Source: Desulfobacterales bacterium (GTDB lineage Bacteria; Desulfobacterota; Desulfobacteria; Desulfobacterales; RPRI01). Taken from it: a DNA stretch of 12,216 nt. How positions within the stretch are numbered: position 1 is the stretch's first letter; the number at the start of each line of letters is the position of its first letter. Position numbers and translations under genes: made by a program. Of this stretch, positions 5,924-12,216 are shown piece after piece. The stretch spans positions 1-12,216 of the forward strand of contig JAGVOC010000392.1 of assembly GCA_020052975.1 (NCBI GenBank), written 5' to 3'. Under the pieces are notes generated by a model. The model did no database searches. It had not been told where the DNA came from and saw nothing but the letters and a program-made list of their open reading frames with translations.

Positions 5924-6700
5924 CTAATGCAGGATCTGGCTTAAAAACAGTTTGGTCCTGTCATGCTGCGGATTGTCAAAAAATTCGTGAGGGGTATTCT
6001 CTTCAACAATCTGACCAAAATCCATGAAAAGAACCCTGTGGGCAACGCTTTTTGCGAATCCCATTTCGTGGGATACAACAATCATTGTCATGCCTTCCTC
6101 AGCAAGGTTTATCATTACATCGAGTACCTCTTTAACCATTTCAGGATCAAGAGCTGAAGTCGGCTCGTCAAAGAGCATGACTTTCGGCTTCATGCAAAGG
6201 CTTCGTGCAATTGCGACCCTTTGCTGCTGACCACCTGAAAGCTGCCCCGGATACTTGTTCGCCTGTTCCGCAATATGAACTTTTTCCAGATAATACATTG
6301 CCGTCTCTTCAGCTTCTTTTTTTGGCACTTTTCTGACCCATATCGGACCAAGAGATAAGTTTTCAATGATTGAAAGATGGGGGAAAAGGTTGAAATGCTG
6401 GAATACCATGCCGACTTCTTCACGTATTTTTTCGATGTTCTTGAGATTGCCGGTGAGTTCAATTCCGTCAACTATAATTTTACCCTTCTGGTGCTCCTCA
6501 AGTCTGTTGATGCAGCGGATAAGGGTCGATTTTCCTGATCCCGATGGCCCGCAGATAACTATGCGTTCACCCTTGAACACGGTAAGGTTTATATCTATTA
6601 AGACATGAAAGTCGCCGAACCACTTGTTCATGTCGATAATTTCAATAATCTTATCTTCAGAAGACCGCTTTATGCTGTTTGTTGTCGCTTCGCTGCTCAT
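5924..6700 (-). CDS. aapP: General L-amino-acid ABC transporter, ATP-binding subunit
   Basis: The 258-residue cytoplasmic ATPase powers the polar amino-acid importer encoded just upstream. Motifs: Walker [10 protein letters not shown] (51-59), Q-loop Q101, signature LSGGQQQR (154-161), Walker B VMLFDEP (174-180), D-loop SALD (182-185) and H-loop H211. It is close in type to GlnQ/GltL/AapP. The operon context, behind AapJ, AapQ and AapM, selects AapP. About 17 extra N-terminal residues precede the conserved core. The gene is separated from aapM by a 128-bp inverted-repeat element whose left edge is only 25 bases before the start codon, so its translation signal (a weak GGATAGAGAG) must lie in that short gap. 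Confidence 0.92.
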   Translation of the reverse strand: MSSEATTNSIKRSSEDKIIEIIDMNKWFGDFHVLIDINLTVFKGERIVICGPSGSGKSTLIRCINRLEEHQKGKIIVDGIELTGNLKNIEKIREEVGMVFQHFNLFPHLSIIENLSLGPIWVRKVPKKEAEETAMYYLEKVHIAEQANKYPGQLSGGQQQRVAIARSLCMKPKVMLFDEPTSALDPEMVKEVLDVMINLAEEGMTMIVVSHEMGFAKSVAHRVLFMDFGQIVEENTPHEFFDNPQHDRTKLFLSQILH

Positions 6701-6725
6701 GAATCTCTCTATCCTTTTTTATTTT

Positions 6726-6853
6726 TGACGGCTTCGTAAAAAGCTCATTATGCAAGGCGCGCAAATCTTGAGGAATAAAGCGTACTTATTGGTACGCTGC
6801 AATGACGAAAGATGAAGTGCAACGCAGCAGAATGGCTTTTTACGAAGCCGTCA
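6726..6853. mobile_element. 128-bp MITE-like element with perfect 19-bp terminal inverted repeats
   Basis: Positions 6726-6744 (TGACGGCTTCGTAAAAAGC) are the exact reverse complement of 6835-6853. The 90-bp interior has further complementarity, such as AGCGTAC (6779-6785) with GTACGCT (6792-6798). The whole unit can fold into a long interrupted hairpin. It carries no gene. I recall similar GACGGCTTCGTAAAAAG ends as dispersed repeats in Desulfobacterota genomes; that is memory, not a search. No clear target-site duplication is visible. It sits between aapM and aapP, and its right edge overlaps the aapM stop codon. In the aap mRNA it would form a large stem-loop that could act as a processing or stability element. 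Confidence 0.75.
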
Positions 6854-7948
6854 GGAATGCAGCTCTTTCTCAAGGCGTCGGCTGTAATTTGACATCGTAT
6901 AACAGCACACGAAATAAATCAAAGCCACAAAAATATAGGCTTCCGAGCTGAATCCCATCCATGCCGGATCCGCAAGTGTGGTTCTTGTGGTCTTTAAAAT
7001 CTCGTACAGAGCAATTATAACAACCAGTGATGTGTCCTTGAATGCCGATATCAGTATTCCGACCGTGGGCGGAATAACAATCTTCAATGCCTGTGGCAGA
7101 ATAATCAGCCTCATTTTCTGGGCATAATTCAAACCCAGAGATTCTGCCGCCTCGTACTGTCCTCTTGTTATTGCCTGCAAGCCTCCCCTCACAACTTCAG
7201 CTATGTATGCTGCCGTGAACATGATTATTGCAGCCTGCGCCCTGATAATCTTGTTTATCGTGACCCCTTCCGGGAGAAACAACGGGAAGAGAACCGCCGA
7301 CATGAAAAGAAGGCTTATGAGAGGAACGCCCCGTATCAGCTCAATATAAATTATGCTTACCGTTCTGACGGCGGGCATTTTCGATCTTCGTCCGAGAGCA
7401 AGAAGGATTCCAAGAGGATATGCCGCAACCATTCCAAAAACAGAGAGCATGAGTGTAAGAGGCAGCCCGCCCCATTGATCGCTGTCAACAGTAGCCAATC
7501 CTAACAAACCGCCTTTCATAAGCAGTCCCATTACAATAAGACCGGCAATCCAGATGTATACAAGTGACTTTTTCCAGTTATCCCTGTTTTTACAGTATAA
7601 GAGCAGGCTCACCATCATTATCATGGCCAGCAGGGGGCGCCAGTGCAATTCATGCGGGTAGAAGCCGAATATTATAAACCGTATGTTGGAAGGAATTATA
7701 GACCAGCATGCTCCGTCTACGTCACGACATTCTTTTGCCGTCGAGAACCATAGACTGTCAATAAATGCCCATTTTATAAAAGGAGGTACAACTTTATACA
7801 AAAGAATAAGTGTAAGGATTGTAAGAATCGAATTAAAAACACCGTTGAACAGGTTCGATTTAATCCATTGCAGGGCTCCGATCCTGATTACAGGCGCCTT
7901 TAATCCCAAGGCATGAATTTTATTTTTTTTTGATTTGTCTTTTGACAT
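6851..7948 (-). CDS. aapM: General L-amino-acid ABC transporter permease
   Basis: The 365-residue inner-membrane subunit of the Aap importer has an N-terminal membrane segment near 36-56 and further segments near 104-118 and 129-150. The conserved HisM-type permease domain runs from about 163 to 355. The EAA loop that docks on the ATPase is clear: EAAESLGLNYAQKMRLIILP (266-285) continuing to PP at 293-294. The large region before the permease domain is characteristic of AapM rather than of short GlnP-type permeases. It starts 14 bases after the aapQ stop, which implies cotranscription. Its stop codon TGA consists of the outermost three bases of the inverted-repeat element that follows. The final residues LEKELHS look like a normal end, so any loss is at most a few residues. 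Confidence 0.93.
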   Translation of the reverse strand: MSKDKSKKNKIHALGLKAPVIRIGALQWIKSNLFNGVFNSILTILTLILLYKVVPPFIKWAFIDSLWFSTAKECRDVDGACWSIIPSNIRFIIFGFYPHELHWRPLLAMIMMVSLLLYCKNRDNWKKSLVYIWIAGLIVMGLLMKGGLLGLATVDSDQWGGLPLTLMLSVFGMVAAYPLGILLALGRRSKMPAVRTVSIIYIELIRGVPLISLLFMSAVLFPLFLPEGVTINKIIRAQAAIIMFTAAYIAEVVRGGLQAITRGQYEAAESLGLNYAQKMRLIILPQALKIVIPPTVGILISAFKDTSLVVIIALYEILKTTRTTLADPAWMGFSSEAYIFVALIYFVCCYTMSNYSRRLEKELHS

Positions 7949-7962
7949 GTTTATGGAATTTT

Positions 7963-9159
7963 CTATCTTTCAATAAGAGCCATTTTCTTATTATACCAGT
8001 TCATAAATAAGGACGTCAGGAGGCTGAAGCATAGATAAACCACCATTATCAGAGTAACTCCTTCAATGGCCTGCCCGGTCTGGTTTATAGTCGTGCTGGC
8101 AACCGAAACAAAGTCGGGAAATCCTATTGCAACTGCAAGGGAGCTGTTTTTTGTGAGGTTTAACATCTGGCTTGTAAGCGGCGGAATAATAACTCTTAAT
8201 GCCTGGGGTAAAATGACAAGATTTAATATTTGACCGGGCTTTAATCCAATCGACATGGCTGCTTCAGTCTGACCTTTGCTTATAGCCTGAATACCCGCTC
8301 TCACAATTTCCGCAACAAAAGAGGCGGTATAAAGAACAAGACCCAGCAAAAGAGCTCCGAATTCAGGACTCACATTTATGCCGCCCTGAAAATTGAATCC
8401 CACAAGCTCCGGAACATCCATTTTATGGGGCGCTCCGAAGAACAACCATGTCATAAGAGGTAATCCAAGGATAATGGCAATTGAGCAAATGAATACGGGA
8501 AAAGTCTGCCCTGTTATTTCCTGGCGTTTTTTAGCCCACCTTCTTACAAACCAGGCTATTGCACAGCCCGTTATAAAAGCTGCGGCCATGTATTTATATG
8601 CAGGATGCTCCTCCGGAACCGCAAAAACGAACCCCCGGTTGCTGATAAAAATCCCCTTCACAGGTTCAAGCGCTTCACGCGGTGAAGGCAGAACGTCATA
8701 AAAAAAGGAATACCAGAAAAAGAGCTGGAGAAGAATAGGAATATCCTGTGTGACTTCAATATATACAGCGGCAAGCTTTGAAACGAGCCAGTTTGTGGAA
8801 AGGCGGGCGATCCCTAAAAAAGTTCCAAGTATAACCGTAAGAACAATGCCTATGAAGGCCACCTTGATTGTGTTCAAAACACCTACAAGCATGGCCTTTC
8901 CATATGTATCCGCAGCGGAATAGGATATCAGTGATTCGCCTATTTCGAATGCAGCCTCCTTGTCAAAAAAGCCAAAACCAGTGGCAATAGATTGTCTGTG
9001 AAGATTTTCAACCGTGTTCGTAAAAAGATAATATCCGAGTAGCCCGACCATCCCTATCGTTACAACCTGATATATAATCGAGCGCATTTTCGGATCATTC
9101 AAAAAAGAAATGTTCTGTCCGGTATTATTTATGGAACCTGAATTATTGCTTTTTTGCAT
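7963..9159 (-). CDS. aapQ: General L-amino-acid ABC transporter permease
   Basis: The 398-residue permease pairs with AapM. One membrane segment lies near 29-47, the start of the conserved permease domain near 92-118, and further segments near 190-205, 222-241, 266-285 and 366-386. The ATPase-docking EAA loop is EAAMSIGLKPGQILNLVILP (299-318) ending in PP at 326-327. TQDIPILLQLFFWY (137-150) is typical of this family. A long insertion between about 155 and 262 is usual for AapQ. The start at 9159 is preceded by a modest AAGAG. A strong hairpin separates it from aapJ, so it is probably expressed below the level of the binding protein. Confidence 0.93.
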   Translation of the reverse strand: MQKSNNSGSINNTGQNISFLNDPKMRSIIYQVVTIGMVGLLGYYLFTNTVENLHRQSIATGFGFFDKEAAFEIGESLISYSAADTYGKAMLVGVLNTIKVAFIGIVLTVILGTFLGIARLSTNWLVSKLAAVYIEVTQDIPILLQLFFWYSFFYDVLPSPREALEPVKGIFISNRGFVFAVPEEHPAYKYMAAAFITGCAIAWFVRRWAKKRQEITGQTFPVFICSIAIILGLPLMTWLFFGAPHKMDVPELVGFNFQGGINVSPEFGALLLGLVLYTASFVAEIVRAGIQAISKGQTEAAMSIGLKPGQILNLVILPQALRVIIPPLTSQMLNLTKNSSLAVAIGFPDFVSVASTTINQTGQAIEGVTLIMVVYLCFSLLTSLFMNWYNKKMALIER

Positions 9160-9223
9160 TCAATTCTCTTGCGGCATTTCAATTGATTAAAATTTTGCGA
9201 TAAATTGCAGCGCGTTGTTTATT

Positions 9224-9273
9224 AAAAAATAGCTGACGGCAAGGGACGAATTCGCCCTCTGCCATCAGCTATT
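9224..9273 (-). terminator. Terminator-like hairpin between aapJ and aapQ (attenuator)
   Basis: AATAGCTGA (9228-9236) pairs with TCAGCTATT (9265-9273). After one mismatch GGCA (9238-9241) pairs with TGCC (9260-9263), and GGG with CCC near the loop. On the minus strand the stem is followed by six T residues (9229-9224), the form of a Rho-independent terminator. An A-run at 9274-9279 gives it a partly bidirectional look. It lies about 30 bases after the aapJ stop and within the operon. Partial termination or protection of the upstream mRNA would leave more aapJ than aapQMP message, as is usual for periplasmic binding proteins. Confidence 0.8.
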
Positions 9274-9302
9274 AAAAAAGTAAAACTTCAAAATCAGATT
9301 TG

Positions 9303-10319
9303 TCATTTAAAAGGCGGAGAATACATAAGGCCGCCGTCTTTCCAGAGGGCATTTAAACCGCGTTCCAGTTTGAGCGGGGTATTCTTACCTACATTGCGCT
9401 CAAAAACCTCATCATAATTTCCTACCTGCTTAACGATATTGTATGCCCATTTTTCGCTGAGCCCGAGAGCTTTTCCGTTTCCGGGTGTAACTCCGAGAAA
9501 ACGCATAATAGCAGGGTTTGTGCTTTTCAGCATTTCATCAACGTTTTTCGATGTAATACCAAGCTCTTCTGCTTCGATCATTGCAAGAACAGAGTAATTC
9601 ACTATATCTTTCCACTGGTTATCGCCATGTCGTACTACCGGAGCAAGAGGTTCCTTTGAAATGATATCAGGGAGAATCATATAATCATCAGGGTTGGGAG
9701 CAACTGCGCGCACACCGGCAAGCTGGGATGCATCGGATGTCATGCAGTCACATCTTCCTGCAAAAAAAGCCTTGTTGAGTTCTGCATTTTGTTCAATTAC
9801 AACAGGCTTCATCTTCATCTTGTTGGTTCTGAAATAATCGGCGACGTTAAGTTCGGTTGTGGTTCCGGGGAGAACACAAACCGTTGCGCCGTCAAGCTCT
9901 TTAGCCCTTTTGATTTTAAGCTTCTTGGGTACCAGAAAGCCCTGGCCGTCATAATAGTTGACCTGGGCAAAATCAAGGCCAAGCTCCGTATCGCGCCCGA
10001 GAGTCTGTGTTGCATTCCGGCACAGCACATCGACTTCACCGGCCTGCAGAGCGGTAAAACGCTGAACTGCCGTCAAGGGAACAAACTTTATCTTGTTGGT
10101 ATCGCCGAATACTGCCGCGGCGATAGCGCGCGCCGTATCAACATCAAGACCGCGCCATACGCCTTTTTCATCCGGCTTAGCGAAACCGAACAAATCGCCG
10201 TTTACCCCTACCTGAACAAAACCTTTTGCCTTGACAGAATCAAGAGTCTGTCCGGCAAAAGCGACTCCGGACATGGCAAATACAATTGCCGTTACCAAGC
10301 ATAACTTAAATAGCTTCAT
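9303..10319 (-). CDS. aapJ: General L-amino-acid-binding periplasmic protein
   Basis: The 338-residue precursor has a signal peptide of about 22 residues (lysine at 2 and 5, hydrophobic core, cleavage after GVAFA). It is followed by a family-3 solute-binding protein. Recognisable blocks are VQVGVNGDLFGFAKPDEKGVWRG near the mature N-terminus, GLDVDTARAIAAAVFGD, FTALQAGEVDVLCRNATQTLGRD, AGRCDCMTSDASQLAG and the end GGLMYSPPFK. This set is characteristic of AapJ-type proteins, which deliver a broad range of L-amino acids to AapQM. The start at 10319 is chosen because AGGAGG (10333-10328) lies 8 bases upstream and the signal peptide begins there. The longer frame to 10385 would bury the signal sequence. 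First gene of the operon. Confidence 0.95.
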   Translation of the reverse strand: MKLFKLCLVTAIVFAMSGVAFAGQTLDSVKAKGFVQVGVNGDLFGFAKPDEKGVWRGLDVDTARAIAAAVFGDTNKIKFVPLTAVQRFTALQAGEVDVLCRNATQTLGRDTELGLDFAQVNYYDGQGFLVPKKLKIKRAKELDGATVCVLPGTTTELNVADYFRTNKMKMKPVVIEQNAELNKAFFAGRCDCMTSDASQLAGVRAVAPNPDDYMILPDIISKEPLAPVVRHGDNQWKDIVNYSVLAMIEAEELGITSKNVDEMLKSTNPAIMRFLGVTPGNGKALGLSEKWAYNIVKQVGNYDEVFERNVGKNTPLKLERGLNALWKDGGLMYSPPFK

Positions 10320-10549
10320 CTGTTTTTCCTCCTTTTTCGTTTTATGTTTATCAATTAAAATTGGTAAACAGTCCCTTAAAATCATCTTAATCCTGCAAAA
10401 TAATTATTTGCATATGCGCATTACAATGTTGTAGATATCATATTTATTAAATATATATCAATATCAAAATGTACGGGCTTGTAAAAAGTTATTAATTTTA
10501 ATAATTATGGAGCGCCTCCAGAAGATTATGGATAAGGCATACCCTGCCC
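10320..10549. promoter_or_regulatory. Divergent AT-rich control region between aapJ and the diguanylate cyclase gene
   Basis: This gap must hold promoters for both divergent genes. It is AT-rich, especially 10430-10507. No strong sigma-70 pair stands out; a TTGTAA at 10479-10484 on the plus strand lacks a good -10. A small perfect stem, TGGAG (10508-10512) with CTCCA (10516-10520), lies just before the cyclase frame. A second, CCTGC (10543-10547) with GCAGG (10555-10559), places the ATG at 10550 in its loop. No riboswitch consensus was recognised. Confidence 0.4.
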
Positions 10550-11776
10550 ATGCAGCAGGCGACCGGAGTTCGCAATTTGAATCGACCCATGACAACAAAC
10601 CACGAGGTACAAGACCAGGAACTTGAAGCCAGAAACAAAATGAGTATTATGCAAAAGTCTCAGGGAAATAGTGCTGACCAAAAAATTGATAGAGCACCTT
10701 TGGATAACAATGCCAAACAAAGGATTATAATCACCCGGACTCTTATGGCTATGGGCGGGGCCGGGGCTTTTTCCCTGCTGCTTCTGGCCTGCTTTAAGCT
10801 GGGGTTATTCAGGGGCTCTCTGTCCGATATTTTCATGATTCTTGCTGTAGGCTGGGCAGGATATATAGCCATTTTCGTTTTCATCCTCACAGGGGTGAAC
10901 CAGCGATTCAAAGATAACGGCATGACCTTGCTTCAGATCACCTGGGTAACCGCAGTCCTGATGGTGTCTGTTTACTACATAGACCAAGTGCGGATGCTTT
11001 TTCTCATGCTCTATCTGATGGTCATGCTTTTTGCTGCTTTCCGGCTCCGTCTCGACGGCTTTCTATTTATCACCGTAATTGCGATTTTTGGCTATGGTTC
11101 AGTAATTTTGTTACTTTCCAGGAGTCACCCTCAGACGCTTGACCTCAAAATAGAAATAATTCAGTGGCTGGGCTTCGCATTTACCTTGGGCGGCTTTTCA
11201 ATCGTCGGATCGGAGCTAAGCACACTCCGCCAGATGCTGAAATCCCGCAATGTTCAACTTCAAGGCGCATTAAAGAAAGTAAATGAGATGGCGATTACCG
11301 ACGAACTGACCGGTATTTTCAACCGCCGCCATATTATGGATGTGCTCAAGTATCAAAAATCCATGGCCGACCGGGGAGATTATATTTTTGTCGTCTGCTA
11401 TGCCGATCTGGATCATTTCAAGGAGGTCAATGACCGCTTCGGCCACAGTACGGGTGATATTGTCCTGCAGAAATTTTCTGATCTGACTAAAGATGTTATA
11501 CGCGAAGTGGATTATATTGCCCGTTTCGGCGGAGAAGAATTTCTCCTCATTCTGGTCAAAACATCCCTGCCTGAAGCCATTGTTGTGTCCGAAAGGGTCC
11601 GCGAAAGGATCGGAAAGTTCAGTTTCGGTGATCTGTCTCCTGATCTGCACATAACGGTTTCAATCGGGGTTGCCGAGTATCAGCCCGGGGAGCGGATCGA
11701 AGACCTGCTTGACCGGGCAGACGCAGCCCTTTACCGCGCCAAAGAGTCCGGCAGAAACAGGGTTGTTTCGGCCTGA
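10550..11776 (+). CDS. Membrane-anchored diguanylate cyclase (GGDEF domain)
   Basis: The protein is up to 408 residues. A polar N-terminus is followed by six predicted membrane segments (about 64-82, 93-114, 127-145, 148-167, 170-190, 201-221), a short coiled linker, and a GGDEF domain from about 248 to the end. The active site is GGEEF (327-331), preceded by DELTGIFNRR and the metal-binding DLDHFKEVND. The inhibitory RxxD site is intact (REVD, 318-321), five residues before GGEEF, so it should make c-di-GMP from two GTP with product inhibition. The membrane part has no recognised sensor family. The start is uncertain: ATGs at 10550, 10589, 10640 and 10649 are all in frame and none has a good ribosome-binding site. 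It is divergent from aapJ, which may only be proximity. Confidence 0.9.
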   Translation: MQQATGVRNLNRPMTTNHEVQDQELEARNKMSIMQKSQGNSADQKIDRAPLDNNAKQRIIITRTLMAMGGAGAFSLLLLACFKLGLFRGSLSDIFMILAVGWAGYIAIFVFILTGVNQRFKDNGMTLLQITWVTAVLMVSVYYIDQVRMLFLMLYLMVMLFAAFRLRLDGFLFITVIAIFGYGSVILLLSRSHPQTLDLKIEIIQWLGFAFTLGGFSIVGSELSTLRQMLKSRNVQLQGALKKVNEMAITDELTGIFNRRHIMDVLKYQKSMADRGDYIFVVCYADLDHFKEVNDRFGHSTGDIVLQKFSDLTKDVIREVDYIARFGGEEFLLILVKTSLPEAIVVSERVRERIGKFSFGDLSPDLHITVSIGVAEYQPGERIEDLLDRADAALYRAKESGRNRVVSA

Positions 11777-11817
11777 GATCTCGAAAATCGAGCTTGACCT
11801 CATATCCAATTCACTTT

Positions 11818-12216
11818 TCATTTCAATCTTCCCAAAAGGCCTTTCTGCAACACCTTTGCTATAGGACCGACCTTGCCGTTACCTACAGGCCGGGCGTCGA
11901 TCTGCACAACCGGAAGCACTTCGGTTATGGTTCCGGTCAGAAAGACTTCATTTGCCTCATAAAGCTCACTCTTATCGAAAAAGCGCTCTTCCACCGGATA
12001 TCCTTTCTCCCGGCATATATCAAGAACCAGTGACCGCGTAATACCGGGCAGTATATCAGGAGTGAGCGGATGAGTAATCAGCATGCCTACGGATAAGATG
12101 AACAGATTCGAACTGCTCCCCTCGCGGACAATCCCGTCCTTTGAAACAAAAATTGCGTCATAGCATCCGGCATCCAAAGCCTTCTGCTTCGCAAGCACAT
12201 TGGGCAGAAGCTGGAC
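11818..12216 (-). CDS. D-alanine aminotransferase-type class IV aminotransferase, 3' part only
   Basis: The C-terminal 132 residues of a fold-type IV PLP enzyme; the gene continues past the right edge in frame. Visible blocks are VQLLPNVLAKQKA, DGIVREGSSSNLF (the SSSN turn that binds cofactor phosphate), LPGITR, and EANEVFLTGTITEVLPVVQID near the end. These fit D-amino-acid (D-alanine) aminotransferases somewhat better than branched-chain aminotransferases. The former supply D-glutamate or D-alanine for cell-wall precursors. The PLP-binding lysine lies upstream of the visible part, so activity cannot be judged. It is convergent with the diguanylate cyclase gene, 41 bases apart, with only a small CTCGA/TCGAG stem (11780-11792) between them. 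Confidence 0.85.
   Translation of the reverse strand, partial: VQLLPNVLAKQKALDAGCYDAIFVSKDGIVREGSSSNLFILSVGMLITHPLTPDILPGITRSLVLDICREKGYPVEERFFDKSELYEANEVFLTGTITEVLPVVQIDARPVGNGKVGPIAKVLQKGLLGRLK

Noticed and set aside
9789..10304. Plus-strand open frame of 171 codons
   Set aside because: Antisense to aapJ; composition reflects the complementary codons.
10500..10600. Possible c-di-GMP riboswitch before the diguanylate cyclase
   Set aside because: Neither the conserved GEMM core segments nor the tetraloop-receptor pattern could be found; only small simple stems are present.
11780..11792. CTCGA/TCGAG stem as a terminator between the convergent genes
   Set aside because: Only 5 bp with no T-run on either strand; too weak to call.
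1..12216. CRISPR array, tRNA or rRNA genes
   Set aside because: No regularly spaced direct repeats and no cloverleaf or rRNA-like segments were seen on either strand.

Overview
The window looks like a chromosomal segment of a Desulfobacterota (deltaproteobacterial) bacterium, probably a sulfate reducer of the Desulfobacterales type. This is an inference from protein flavour, an aapJQMP-type amino-acid transporter, and a short inverted-repeat element whose terminal sequence I associate from memory with that group. No rRNA, tRNA or other phylogenetic marker is present to confirm it.

Left end (1-1623): the remains of an integron. Reading leftwards on the minus strand there is a recombination core GTTAGGT (1304-1298), then one cassette gene for a PD-(D/E)XK nuclease-like protein with a C-terminal DUF4268-type region (1269-130). 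A structurally convincing 61-bp attC site (152-92) overlaps the end of that gene. To the right, in the divergent orientation expected for intI, is a broken start of a tyrosine-recombinase gene (from 1479). A promoter and a palindrome lie between the two, where attI and Pc should be. Two perfect GC-rich hairpins lie left of the attC site; one begins exactly at the predicted crossover point.

Next (1624-2277): a vapBC toxin-antitoxin pair on the minus strand abuts the broken integrase. A compact divergent promoter and operator region separates it from an NRDE/TANGO2-family gene on the plus strand (2306-3091).

Centre (3088-5808): der (ribosome-assembly GTPase) followed by rarA (replication-associated AAA+ ATPase), both on the minus strand and probably cotranscribed, convergent with the NRDE gene.

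Right half (5924-10319): a complete general L-amino-acid ABC transporter operon in the order aapJ-aapQ-aapM-aapP (minus strand): periplasmic binding protein, two permeases, ATPase. Two non-coding structures punctuate it. One is a strong terminator-like hairpin between aapJ and aapQ, which probably keeps binding-protein mRNA in excess. The other is a 128-bp MITE-like element with perfect 19-bp terminal inverted repeats between aapM and aapP; its outermost three bases form the aapM stop codon.

Right end (10320-12216): a divergent membrane-anchored diguanylate cyclase with an intact GGEEF site and an inhibitory site. It is followed, convergently, by the 3' part of a class IV aminotransferase (D-alanine aminotransferase type) cut by the window edge. 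The housekeeping genes look intact; the signs of mobility are concentrated in the first 2.3 kb and in the element inside the aap operon.
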